64,000 nt of DNA, from NCBI GenBank assembly GCA_029204225.1, contig CM055095.1:49089093-49153092 (forward strand), read 5' to 3'. The DNA comes from Diphasiastrum complanatum (Eukaryota; Streptophyta; Lycopodiopsida; Lycopodiales; Lycopodiaceae). How positions within the stretch are numbered: position 1 is the first letter of the stretch; each line of letters starts with the position of its first letter. The notes below the pieces were generated by a model. It was not told the origin of the DNA and did not search any database. It saw only the letters and a program-made list of their open reading frames with translations. The translations under genes and the position numbers were made by a program. This document shows, one piece after another, positions 42,358-57,037 of this stretch.

Positions 42358-43242
42358 AGCACGAAAGTTTAGCGAACACCTAACAAAAAGACACAAACAT
42401 GAAAGATTCGCAAATGAGAATCTTTTGTGGTCCAACACGAGAAAGTCAGACGACGGAAACGAAACCAACGATGCGACACAAAAAACATCGCGCAAGACTT
42501 TATGCCCTCACGCTCCAAAGAGTACCATCAAATATCATGCAAGTACAAATATCTGATCTGATGGCATGACGTCAGCATATACACTCTAGGTCATGGCTAA
42601 TCTGCCACTCTTGTAATTTCCTGATTAGTTGTAGATGTTTAGTCACTCTAATCTTAAAAGTTACATAGAACGACTATATACTTGCTGGATGATACTTGAC
42701 ACATGTGACAATAGAGTATGAAGTAGTCTGATGCTAGTAAGCAATCAAGACGAAATACAAACAAGAAGTCCGCCTGCCTGCGAGACAAATTCTGTGATCA
42801 GGATCCATAGAGATCCACAAGTCCACTAGTAAGCGAGACATCTATTCGTGAGAGAACTGTATTTCTCTCACGCCAATGCACTGCATGGATCTGCATGTAG
42901 TGCTTGAAGGATAAAAAAAAATCAATAGATGATCTTGTAGCCATTGTGCACATGTCTTCTTTTATGTTGTATGATCTTGAATGCAAATGTGTTTGCTGTT
43001 ATTCATGTGTCTGATTCTCCCATTCATTTCAATTCCACACATTGGTTGAATTTGTTGAATGCTGCATTAATTTATAAACGTTGATCGGTAGTGCCTGACT
43101 ACATTCTGGAGGACTGTAGGAGTGATTCAGCTGGCAGTGTCCAATGACCACATTTGAACTCCATTCGAATTGCATTGAGTCATGGTTGCTTCACTTTCGC
43201 GACAGTTTTGTGACTGCAAAAGGTTTACCAACCTCCCTTCAG
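42358..43242 (+). repeat. Noncoding, includes the LTR preceding the primer site at 43243
   Basis: The right part must be a copia 5' LTR because it ends CTTCA just before a primer-binding site. Its left boundary could not be fixed; candidates lie between 42560 and 42700. It does not resemble the LTR at 37886. Confidence 0.5.
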
Positions 43243-43254
43243 TGGTATTAGAGC
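43243..43254 (+). other. Copia primer-binding site
   Basis: TGGTATTAGAGC, one change from the usual TGGTATCAGAGC (C to T), 106 bases upstream of a gag start codon. Confidence 0.8.
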
Positions 43255-43359
43255 GGTGTCTATCTTGTCATAATCTAACATAGCCAAGAAGCTATCAGAT
43301 CCAAGAGGCCAAGCATTCAGACAAAACAACCATCAACAAGGGAACAGACTTCAGAAGCA

Positions 43360-44271
43360 ATGGCTTCAATCAGCAGCATGCATGGCAAGATCTGCACAAT
43401 GCTCGATTCTTCAAGATCTAACTTTCTAGTCTGGAAAGTTAAGACATCACTCATACTCAAGGGCGAAGGTTTATTCCCCTAGGTGGATGGCACAGAAGAG
43501 ATGCCTACGACATCAGACAAGGAACTACGTGAATGGAGGGAGAAAAACGACAAGGCAGTAGCCTTGCTATCATCTTCCATCGAAGATAGTCTCACACTTG
43601 AACTGACTACACTCTCCAAAGATAAGGAGATGTGGGATGCATTGCTCACCAGATTTCAGACAAAATCAAGAAGTCAAATCATGATGCTGAAAGATCAGCT
43701 GACGAATCTACAGTAGGATGGGCAGGACCTCACTTCTTTCGTAAGGAAGATGAAGGATCTGTTTCTATCACTACACAACTTTGGAGAAGAGAATCCAGTG
43801 TCAGTTGAGAAGTAGCTCACGTACTTGTTCAGAGCCTTACCCAAATCATTCCAGACAATGAGGACCCTGTTTGCGAAAGATCCTACCATGAACCTCGAAA
43901 AGGCAATTGTCGAGATTCGAGAGGAAGTCGAGGCCAGAGAAGATCTTGATTACAAAGATGGTTCTGACCAGGCCCTCTACGACAACAAAGAAAAATCCAA
44001 GAAGCAATTTAAGCCTAAGAGGGAGTCAAATCAGAGACAGGATCGTGATCAACAAGCAGAGGGGACCAACAAAGGCAACTGGAAGAGCAAAGGGAGGTCG
44101 AAGTAGCAAGGTGCAGACAAGAAGATTTGCATGAGATGTAGAAGAGACGGGCATACAGTAGATACATGCTGGCTCAATCCCAAGATCGAGTGTATTCATT
44201 GTCACAAGAAAGGTCACAGAGCTGTGGATTGCCGCCAAAACCCAAGAAACAAATCAGCACATAATAGATAG
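43360..44271 (+). pseudogene. Copia gag with five in-frame TAG codons
   Basis: From ATG 43360 (MASISSMHGKICTMLDSSRS) a single frame reaches 44271: NFLVWKVKTSLIL, TLSKDKEMWDALL, DQLTNLQ and VRKMKDLF, a basic region and a double zinc knuckle (CMRCRRDGHTVDTC and CIHCHKKGHRAVDC), both complete. Stops are at 43480, 43714, 43813, 44104 and 44269, every one TAG, with no frameshift. In context most replace a Gln (CAG). The gag coats the element RNA in virus-like particles. A MITE interrupts the element six bases after the last stop. Confidence 0.88.
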
Positions 44272-44276
44272 GAGCA

Positions 44277-44649
44277 TTAGAGGAGTTTTGATTTCCAAAC
44301 AGACCCTTTAAGAATTCGTACAAGATGACTTTTTTATTATTAAAATATTATAACACTAATACTTTTGACTTGCCATAACTTTTTAGTAGTAATTAGAAGT
44401 ATGTCATGTAACATATCACTGGAAAGCGCTTGTTGAGCGCTTTTCAATGCACCAAAGTTCGCTAAATTTGGACTTACCACTAAAAAGTTATGCCATTTTT
44501 AGTATGGAATCAAAATGTGGACTCAAAAAGTTATGTTACGTAGATTTCAAATTTGAGTGTTTTGATTGGTCCATGTGTAAGAAACATTTGAGAAAAAATA
44601 TAAAAAAGATCTTTACAAAGGGTCTTTTTTGGATTTAGAACTCCTCTAA
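44277..44649. mobile_element. Foldback MITE inserted between gag and protease
   Basis: The 373-bp element begins TTAGAGGAGTT and ends AACTCCTCTAA. The match between ends extends about 33 bases (AGACCCTTT near the left inner end, AAAGGGTCT at the right). Inside lie a second inverted repeat (CATAACTTTTTAGT with ACTAAAAAGTTATG) and a central hairpin (AAAGCGCT-TGTTG-AGCGCTTT), so the whole unit can fold on itself. It has no coding capacity. It separates the gag zinc knuckles from the protease of the same copia element. A target-site duplication is not clear: AT or TWA-type are possible. A second copy's end is at 28160-28195. Confidence 0.82.
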
Positions 44650-44985
44650 TGAACAGCAATAGTTCATCCTATGTCAAGGAGCCCGAGAGTTCGAAAATGG
44701 GCGAAGAAAGAACGAACAGAAATTGTTCAACCGCCTATATCTGTGAAGACGTGTGTGCAGCGTCAACATCTAACACGCATGAGGTGATCCTAGATTCAGG
44801 AGCCACCTCACACTTTATGACATCAAGACGAATAATGTCTGATTTTAGAAGTGCAGATCTTTCAAGATTCATAGTTCTTGGAGATGGATCTGGACATCAA
44901 GTGAACGGTATTGGTTCACTGTGGCTCAACACCAACGGCAAAGACATATGCTTTTTTTTTGTCATAGCTTAGTTGGAGAAATCAA
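44650..44985 (+). pseudogene. Copia protease fragment
   Basis: NSNSSSYVKEPESSKMGEER leads to the protease start EVILDSGATSHFMTSRRIMS (DSGA kept) and ends at a stop near 44972, shortly before a very long (CT)n tract. It continues the gag interrupted by the MITE. Integrase and RT of this element are absent. Confidence 0.8.
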
Positions 44986-45042
44986 AGGGTGGAATTGTCC
45001 ATGCTTTCCTTGTGGCAATTATAGGAAAAATCCGTTCCACTC

Positions 45043-47639
<2,597 letters not shown>

Positions 47640-47640
<1 letters not shown>

Positions 47641-47850
47641 GAGTTCAAATGCTCAAGTGATACAAATTACTTTCTCTGTTACCTTTAGCAACTAGGTTAT
47701 CAAAATCTTCATCGAACAATTTACAGGAGTCCCTTGTGAAGGTTACTGACATTCCTGTGTCGACTATCATACTATGGATAAAAGATCTTTATCAAGAGTA
47801 GGAACATGGAGAACTTCCTCCAGTTCCATGAAGTACATGGTTGTGTGTTG
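47640..47850 (-). pseudogene. Copia protease-downstream fragment
   Basis: On the minus strand: MELEEVLHVPTLDKDLLSIV, the block that follows the copia protease, and after a frameshift VDTGMSVTFTRDSCKLF and KGNRESNLYH. It abuts the 3' end of the DUF3455 gene and appears to have removed the rest of it. Confidence 0.7.
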
Positions 47851-48777
47851 TTACATACGTTTCTCCACTCGAGCTTGTTGTTTGAAGCAAAGCCCAAGGA
47901 ATGCTATTGATATCAACTATACGACTTCTCACAATCTTTTGCTGTCACAGTAGTTTCTGGATTGAACGTCTCCCAAGTTGGACGTCCTCCTTTTGGATCA
48001 CTCTCTGAAAGAAAGAAGTGTCTCCCTACTACCGCTTGACCTGGACCAGAAGACACAGTTGCTGTTGCGTCCTTCAGATCCCAGGATGATCCATTGTAGA
48101 CGTGATTTTGACATCCCTCTCCAAAGAAGCAAAACAAAGGCCTAGTTTTTGGAGGTGGACTGAGGGATGGGGCCAGCTGCTGAGTGGCCAGAGAGGTGAG
48201 TTGAGCCCAGAAGACGTAAACGCTTTGATGAGGAACTTTTGCTAATTCGCCATCTTCTGTGCATTTCTTTGCAGAGGGAGCCACGCCTCCTTTGTTTAAA
48301 ATGCGCTGGATGTAAGAGACACGACTCAGGTTTCCGAAACCAGTATGCCCAGTAGCTTTGAGTAGGAGAGAGTTGATGCTGTTGTTGTTAGATGGGATAG
48401 AGACCAGAACTTTGCCTGAACAAAAGATACGTTTCTACTAAGAAATTGGAATTTCCGTGCAACAAGCTCACGCTTAGTTACGATTATATATTGATAACTG
48501 TGAAGTAGAGTCTTACGAAATCAAACCTGTTACTGTGCTGTCAGGAGCAGTAGATGCATTTGCTCCGGGAGCTGTCGAAGACCATGTTGCTTTCCCTCCT
48601 TGGGAATCTGGGTCGGATAAAAAATAATGCAAACCTACTCTATCAGCCAAAAAGATTGCAGAAACTGTTATGGGGAAAAGATCAGCTTTGGCAGCAATTG
48701 ATGCCCATGTGGGTTCACCTTTGGATGTGGTACAACGGTATATCTGGCTCCCTTTTCCATGGACTCGTCGAATTACA
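47851..48777 (-). pseudogene. DUF3455 protein gene, one domain and part of a second, truncated
   Basis: Exon 48777-48527 (phase 1, donor ACAG|GTTTGA) encodes VHGKGSQIYRC, PTWASIAAKADLF, GLHYFLSDPDSQGGKATWSS. Intron 48416-48526. The next exon from 48415 has LLLKATGHTGFGNLSRVSYI, QRILNKGGVAPSAKKC and a VYVFW end, which completes one DUF3455 domain. It runs directly into the start of a second: FFGEGCQNHVYNGSSWDLKD, GRHFFLSESDPKGGRPTWE. A stop at 47913, due to a 1-base shift, is followed by DINSIPWALLQTTSSSGE before copia sequence begins. DUF3455 proteins are small, often secreted plant and fungal proteins of unknown biochemical role. The exon with the N-terminus or signal peptide was not found. 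The locus is probably a pseudogene made by partial duplication and insertion. Confidence 0.8.
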
Positions 48778-48799
48778 CTGTCCCATTAACGAAGGTAAT

Positions 48800-51700
48800 G
48801 TTAGCTTTCTTAACAAGTATCAAGTTTGTATCCTAGACTATGCCCATCTTTTGCTTTGCTTTTTTCAATAGCCATTAAACTTTCTACATCATGATTTCTC
48901 ATGGTCTTACAATACACATGCCATGGAATAGGATTTATTTATAATAGGGTGACAGGGCACCCTAGCATACAAAAAGTCGGCTTTTTACAAAATTGCCAAG
49001 CTGGATTTACAATTGAATTTGCCAAATTTGGACTTGTTGAGCCAACACTCACTAATACATTACAAGTCCTATACTTATGGCCACAAAGATTGTAACCATG
49101 ACTCTACAACTACAATCATGAACTTTGCTCATCAATATCTATCAGCTGCACATTTATCAGATAACTTGGACAAGTATTTTTTGATGTGTGCCACTTATTT
49201 CGGAATAGATATTGATTTTTCCACGGTATAGTTGTGTGCTTTAATTGTTTTTTCACCTTTGATTTCCATGCATGAACAACTGTAAGGGAAGCTCCCTAAG
49301 ATCCTGCTTACAAGACAAAACACAATGGAAAACACACTATGGAGCAACCACCCAATCAAGTAGAAGCAACCAATCAACTCTAGAGGCTTCACCCCCAAGC
49401 CAAGGAATAAGAAACATGAAAGTAGAGTGAAACCCTAGCAATGAATCAATGATCACAATGAGGAGTAGGCGAGTTTGGCCTCAATATATATAGAGCCAAA
49501 AACAACTTGGGCACATAGCCATGCATAGCCCTAAGTTTCCTATACATAGATTCACCTAGAATAGAATCCTAAGCATGGACCAACTATTCATAGAATTGCT
49601 ATGATAACTCTACACATGCATACATTGTCTCAAACCTTGTCTAAACTCCATTTAGTATGTTCTGGACCTCACAAGGATATTAGTTACTTTCGGGTCACAT
49701 CCAGTATGACGTGGCATAACTAACAGCTTGATTTACTGGAGTACTCTTGTATACTGAATCCTACTTACTGGTCATGGACATAACATTCTTTCTTTCTTAA
49801 ACTGCTTCTATCCTTATAAGCTCTCTAAAACAGAAAAGAACAGGAACAATTCTTTTAGCTTTAAATATCAACCTAGAAAATCATTATCCTTAGTCTAACT
49901 TTCACATCAAACAAGTACTCAGAGATAATCCTATTTTCCAAGTGATAATCTCGCACTGGAGTATAACTCAAGTTTGAAAAAGTACACTAAGCGATAAATT
50001 TTCCATTTGGGTTATATTCACCATAAGTTAGTAACATCACTTTCATGTAAAGCATTTACATGAAACACCGAGTGAAATAACCTAACTTAAGAGATTAAAG
50101 TTAAAAAAATAAGAAAATAATTATAATTACAGTCTAAAATTATCCACAACTCTGAGAGATAATTCATAAGCTTACAAGTACAAATATCCTTAGAATCCAA
50201 ATTCTAAGATATGAAAAACCATTCAATAAGAATCTCTAGGAGAATCATTAAGATATAGAATGATTAAAACTCAACTCTGAGTATCCCAGATACTCTTTTG
50301 AGTTAAATGCTCCTATTTCTAACACCAAACGCAAGAAAATAACATTCATTCATCTTAATAGACTTGTCTGTCTCCTATGATAACTGGAGATCCAATTCAA
50401 ATGAAAAACTATATTCATGCATCTGTAGACCATAAATTGTAGTAGAATAACATCCACCAGATAAATTAAATTTTCCACAAATAAAATACTTATCTTGTGA
50501 GAATATTTGTGAGATCCATAGGTTCTCAAATAAAATACTGGAGTAGTTACTCAAATGATAGATCAAGAATTAATCTTCACACTTAAGAATCATCACCATT
50601 TTTTATAATCCTCTGACAATAACTAAGTATCTATTTATGATTCGTCAACCATAAATATTTAGATTCATATGATTCGTCAATCATAATTTCCTGAAATCAA
50701 AATCATACTTAATCATTTATAGGATACTGGAGTATATGTCTAACATAACTCAGGAAAAGTAAGAGTCATTCCAAAACATTTCCAAAATACTAGATCTAGG
50801 AATACTTCCAAAACATGATTCTTTAACTGAAGTGCAAGATTCAAGTTCTATAAACAACTGGTAATTAAAGACTTAATGCATATCAAAATGACAATCATCT
50901 TCAACTACAAAAAACTTTAGATTACAATCTAGAATCACATCTAGATACCCAAAGTCCTACTGAAAATCAATTCAGTTATTATTCTTGGATTCATTATGAT
51001 TCGTTATCTTGTTGAGCGCTCTAGGACACAATCACAAATGAGTTGAGTCTATTCCTTAACTAAAGAATACTCTATTCCAAGAATACTGTATATCCAATGC
51101 ACATAATTTTTTATGAACCCAAATGATTCACTAATCATGCGTCTTACAAGCCATATAATAATAAGCCATCAGTTCTCGGTGAATCCATATCACATTGATC
51201 ATTTTACCAATTAACTTCACTTTGGAGTAAACTACTCAAGTTTATTGCCAATGATTCAGAAATCTCAAATGTCTAGGTGAAGGAATCAATTATACTATTA
51301 TAACACCACATTTAGATCTTTACCCAAATCATTTATAAGTTAATCCATAAATCTTCTATACAAAGATTTGTTAACTTTGCAAGTATCTATCCAAAAAATA
51401 CTTGATCATATGCTTATGTTCGCCGACTAGGTCAAGTGCACCAGATAACCTTAGTAACTAGGATTACACAATAGATTCATACAAGATTAATCGTGCACAT
51501 ATGAGAATAATCTCACTATGACCCAGTACATAAACACATTCTTACCTGGCAGATTCATTTAGAACCCACATATGTTACTCAAATATCTCACTAAGATTTT
51601 GTAATTCAGCTACAAAATATTCTCTTTCTCATGAGTACATAACATATCTGAAAAATCTTTGAGACGAATAACATTCACTCTCAACAGTTTTCCAATCCCA

Positions 51701-51959
51701 CTTTTCAGACTTATATTCTGATCAAACTTACTTCTATTCCAATCAAAATGGAACTAGTAACCTTTGATCTTTTACTGTACTAGTTATAGATGATGATTCA
51801 AATTCCAAACTTGTTCCAAATTGTCCATACAATCCCTAGAGAATTTCTCTTATTCGAAAAGTTCCAATTAGGCATCTTACTCTGAATCTATCTGAAATTA
51901 CTTCCAAACCAATCTCATTTCTATACCACAGTTGGTTCTTTTTCGAAAGCTATGTAACC
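48800..51959. other. AT-rich intergenic DNA, C-rich over G on plus strand
   Basis: No gene, RNA or element terminus could be supported. The first 200 bases may be the 5' part of the DUF3455 locus. Short direct repeats such as ATGATTCGTCAA occur near 50639 and 50670. The texture suggests very old repeat DNA. Confidence 0.4.
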
Positions 51960-52713
51960 TGTTGGCTGATTCTGACGAATCCCCAAGATACTCGGACAGA
52001 GCAACTCAAGAGCACCTCTCATTTTAGACCGAGGAGGTCTCTGAGAAGACGAGACTAATGAAGACTAAGAGTCGAGTATGAGAGCCGAGAAATACTAGCT
52101 AGGAAAAACAAGTAAGAACTGTGTAAGCCTCATGGTGAATCCCGAAAGATGGAATGACCATGTAGGAACTAGTATTTCTAAGCAAATGCAATAAATGCAA
52201 GTAGACCCCTCTTAAAGAAAGTAGAGTGAGCCACCTTTTGATGGTGAGCTCTAGTGGAGACCAATATTCCACTTGTAATTTGTGAAATGTGGAAATTCCA
52301 CTAGGATGCCACCTAAGGAGCTCTCTTGCTTATTTAAGAGACTCCCTCTTTGTGAAGAGTAGCTTTTGCATTGTATCTACTCCATGCTTAATAAGAATAT
52401 TTTCCATAAGTTTGATACTACACTAAGCTCCTTAATCATGATGGTTTTCTTGAGTGATGCCCCTATGATCATGCCCTTCCCTCCTTTTGTGTGTGGTTGT
52501 GGATTTAGAGTGGATTAGTTTTCTTGCTTTCCTAGTTGTGGATTAGCTTTCTTGTTTTCTTGTGGATGAATGAAGAAGCCAGCATTCAAGTAAACTAAAT
52601 AGGTTGGATATGTGAGTATTCTTGCATATCTCTATACAATCCAGTTCTTAATGTCCTTGGGATGTCCAAGAATCAAAAGGCTGGTTGGTTTCTTGATTCT
52701 TGGACTTCTAACA
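51960..52713 (+). repeat. Possible solo LTR
   Basis: Starts TGTTGGCTGATTCTG and could end TGGACTTCTAACA at 52713. A TATTTAAGAG box and a leader-like CTCCATGCTTAATAAGAATA follow the order of an LTR promoter/R region near 52330-52400. The base composition differs from its flanks. The five bases on either side do not match, so no target-site duplication supports it. A 13-bp stem (52664-52676 with 52693-52705) lies near its end. Confidence 0.35.
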
Positions 52714-55240
52714 TGCTGTAGATTAGTTTCTTGTTTTTTGTTTTGTCAATTTATGCAAGGTAGTTCAGTGTTAATGTAGTGTAGGCTCTGATTTCAGTCC
52801 GTTTTAAGTGTAGGTAGCTGTAGAATCTTTAGAATGTTCATTAGTTTGCATGCTGACCTGTGAATGAGTGTTCTTGGCTTGCATCCATGTAGAATGTAAG
52901 TGCGTTCAAGAGCGACATCCCTGAGTTGTCCTATGACAGGCAAGACATAAAGAAAATACTAAAATGACACTTTGTTCCTTCTGCCTGAGTTGGCATTGTT
53001 AAATCAAGAAGACACCTAACGAATGTCTTTAAGTCTGGTAAAAGACAGAAACGGTTCTGACGAAGTAGAAAGAATCAGAGAAATGAGTAAACAACAGGTC
53101 CTCTGGAGTAGGGGATCTGTCAACACAACCAACAGATTTTCAAATAGAATTTTATTCCACCACTTCACCCCTCATTTTAAAGAAATTATAAATTTCAATA
53201 AAAGCTAACTGGAAAGATGATATCTGAAAATATCTAAATCCAAGAAAAGTCAGTAATAAGTGCTTCCACTACAGGATTCACTTCATTACAAACATGACTT
53301 CTCCTTCAAATATTTTCAATCTGAGTGATAAAAGCTACTATTCCATCGAAATCCATTTATGCACCAAAGATATTCTAGGTTTAAGAAATTGAAACATTTT
53401 AACCTTAGAATTTATTTGAATTCCAAGTCTATTCACACAAGTAGTAGTTTATATGACATAACAATCTTTCAGAAAAATAACTTCATGCTGGAAAGAATTC
53501 ATATAAACTACTATGATGTCTTATATTCAAGAAATTATTAAGAAGTAAAGGATTAATTAAGAAAGTGAGAAATAGATTTGACGGCCTCTGATTTTGTAAA
53601 TAATGAGATACCACATTGGGATCTAGATTAAACCTCAAATTTTTTCAAAATACCCCACATTTGATCGAACGGTTTTCCTCTTTTCCATATTGCGATTAGG
53701 TACTAGAAACACACCATTGATCATCAAATCTTTACAGTCCTAAAATTTTCTTTTCCAAAATTATTGACGTCCCATACCATCAACTTTTCCTTCCAAAAAA
53801 TCCGTAACCGCCTCATCTGATATTCTAGAGATCCACTGGTCATCTAGCTATTCTATAATCACTATAGGAAATTATCTCATGTTCTCAAACACCAGAGAAT
53901 CCAATTTATTTGGATGACTGGCATGCCTATCAGATGGATACCATGAATCCACATCTGATCTTGTGATTTAAACAAGAGAATTAACATGGTTAAATATTAC
54001 ATCTTGATCCTTTCTGGTTAATGAATAAGCTTCAAATCCCTACTGATGCATCAAATCTAGAGAAAGCTTCTGTCAACTAACAGATCCAATGTAATCCACG
54101 TATCACATTCCACTTCTAGTATCACAATTGACATCCAAAACTGTAGATAACTCAATGGTTACAAAGATAACACTTATTAATGAATTTAATCCAAGAAATG
54201 AATAACCAGCATCAAGCAATTATTCACTGGGATTTACACAAAATTTTAATTGCGAAATACATTTCCTAATCACACTTACTACCTCTGATGTCCACTCTTC
54301 TTCTCTTAGAATTTTCAGTTCCCTGAAAATCTATTTCAGCTAAGGTACCAAGAAGACGTAATGACATTAGTAAATGTTTAAAATTGATTAAGAAAAAAAA
54401 AAATCTGAAATAGTTTTATTTCTATCCTATCTCTGGGCTGAATAATTGATATACCAAAGAATCACCTACTAGTATGTGAAACAGTACTAGTTTGATCTTT
54501 TGAATATAATTCACCATAGGATTTTACTGAAAATGAAATCAGTTATGTAATTCCTATTATTACAAATTTTCCAATAAAATTGGATTTTTTTTTTATTGAC
54601 TGGCTTGGCATTACTCAGTTAATATTGACAAACCTATGCAAACATAGAATATGAAATTACATGAATGGAAATTCCACCAATCGGATTTCAGTAATTCTTG
54701 AACCGTATCCTGTCAGATTTATTGTCTAGATAAAAAATACCATTTCCACTCATTCAATCTAGTCATTTCATATTGTTTCACGATTTTAATCAAATTTAAC
54801 GAGTATCTTGCACAAACGTTCACTTGACTGATTTCTAGCGATCAACATCAATTAGAAAATTATCAGACAAGTAACTGATTTCAAATTTTTACCAAATTGA
54901 AATTCAACAAAAAAGACAAATTTTAATTTTAATTTTCAATCTGGAAGTTCCCAACTCCAAGAATTAAAAGAATGACAGTACAGTAGAACCTGTCAACAAT
55001 TTCATTACGGTTCCTTCTATCAATTTTAACTTATCTATTACCGAGAAATAATTTAGACATAGTGAAAACACTGTGATCAATTCTGACTGATAAACTCAGT
55101 TTAATTAATTCACTAATCTAAACTTATTCCATAGATAACAAAAAAAATGACCAAAATTTTGATTTTTTTTTTCGAAAAACTCAATTTTTGCTTTATTTTA
55201 CGTAATTCAAAAATACTGTTAGTCCAAAAGGCAATCAAAA
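52714..55240. other. AT-rich intergenic DNA
   Basis: No supportable gene. C exceeds G about two-fold on the plus strand through much of 53.2-55.2 kb. Confidence 0.4.
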
Positions 55241-56490
55241 TCAAAAAAATTGAAACAATGTCCGATTTCTAATGTTACTAACCCAAAGTAAGTTTAGGTA
55301 CCTAAAGAACTTTAGAGAGACAAGAACTTTAGAGGATGCAAGCTTCAAGAGAATGTTCCCTATGCCTTCAATATGACATTCAAAATCATTTGGAGTATAT
55401 ATTGATTTCTTGACTCCATCGTAAGGTGCAACAGAAGAGAAAGAGTCCTTGGAGCTACACATCTGTGAAGAGGCTCCACTATCAATATACCATAGGCCGT
55501 CCTTCTTGAAAGGAGTAGATGAGAAACTAGAAACCATAAGAGATCCCTCTCCATCACTTGCAATAGTGTCTTCCTTCTCATTGGTAATGTTGGCTTGCTT
55601 GAGTTGATTCTTCTTCTTGAAACAATTGGTGGCATAATGGCCTTTCTTGCCACAATAAAAGCACTTGATCTTCTTCTTCTTGAGCTTGGATGATGAAGCA
55701 TTAGAGGAATCATCTTCCTCCCCATCTTTGTCTTTGGATTTGACTTTGTTCTTGCTTGAGGATTGTTGATGTTGGTTCTTGCTCCTCCCTTTGTGCTTAT
55801 CCTTGGCAAAGAGACTTTGCCATCATTATAGAGAGAGAGCTTGTCCATCCTCAAGAGCTTGTACTCTTGTCTTGATTCTTCTGAAATTAGCACACTTTGG
55901 AGAGCCTCCAAACTTGGTAGCTCCTCCTTAATGGCATAGGATTGGACAAGGTTATCGAATTCACTTCTCAAGCCATTGAGAATGACTTGAACTAGCTGAT
56001 TTTAATTGATGGAATCACCAATACAAGAAAGTTCTCTATGAATATCTTTTACTCTCAAAACATAACTAGATGCACTCTCATCACTCTTTTGGCTACTTTG
56101 AGAGATTTGATTCCTAAGAGTGAGAAGCCTAGAGGTATTCTTAGCCTCATAGATAGCCTTGAGACAATCCCAAGCTTCTTTGGCTGTTGTACAAGTACCT
56201 ATCTCCCTCAATATCTCATTGGAGACATTCATCTTAATGTAGTGGAGAGCCATCCTAGCTCTCTTTTTGTATTTTTGAACCTCTTGAAGAACTTGCAGTT
56301 CTTCTTCAAGGCCAAGAACTATGTCCATCACATCTTGAAGGGTCAAGATGGAATCCATCCTCATTTTCCAAATTGAATAGTTTGAAGTGGACAATCTTTC
56401 ACTTGGTTCCAACAAGGATGAACCCATTGAAGACATTTGAAGTGAAGAAAAATCAAATGATGAACAATAAATGTTGCTACACACTCTCAA
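55241..56490 (-). pseudogene. Copia-B gag-protease (copy 1)
   Basis: The start codon at 56436 gives MSSMGSSLLEPSERLSTSNY, then SIWKMRMDSI, DVMDIVLGLEEELQVLQ and a Leu-rich gag core with SSYVLRVKDIHRELSCIGDS, a stop at 56002, and after frameshifts EFDNLVQSYAIKEELPSLEA, a basic region with an intact zinc knuckle (CFYCGKKGHYATNC), and the protease start LWYIDSGASSQMCSSKDSFS. Homology ends at about 55310 after GNILLKLASSKV. The part from MVSSFSSTPFKKDG onwards is nearly identical to the element at the right edge of the window (63344-64000), so both belong to one family. Confidence 0.85.
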
Positions 56491-57037
56491 TAGGATCCAA
56501 TAATAGCGTACTATCTCCTCCTATGAGAGATCTTGCAACTGTTTGTGAATTGATTCTCACTAGCTACACAAATCTCTCTAAAACAAGATCTATTTCACAT
56601 CAAATGATGGAGTATAAGCAAATTTAGGATCAAACACTCTTAGCACATGTGAAATATACTAAGAAATCAAATTTGACTCAAATACAATGATATTGCATGA
56701 AACCAAATGGCTAAGATCTCAAAACAGTGCCTAGATCACATGTAGATGAGATTTGTAAGCATTCAACTGTGATTTTGGATCAAACAAGCAATCTCTTGAC
56801 CAAACCAAATGTGTCCACCCAGGTCTAGGTGCCCTACCTAACCTTCTTCAAAAGCTTATAACTTCTGATTGGCTCAACCAAATGGAATGAAACTGATTGC
56901 ATCAAAAACTAGACAAAAATAGCTTCAAAACAAGCTATCAAGCAAGATAAATGGGTCAAGCATGAGAGAGAACTTCCAAACTGAAATTGGATGTTCCTCA
57001 CACGTGTCTGAGCACCTGATTCCATACAGTACCAGGT
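56491..57037. other. Copia-B leader/LTR-proximal region
   Basis: Noncoding DNA between the gag start and the tandemly duplicated segment. Contains CTCACACGTGTCTGAG near 57000. I could not find a primer-binding site. Confidence 0.4.
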
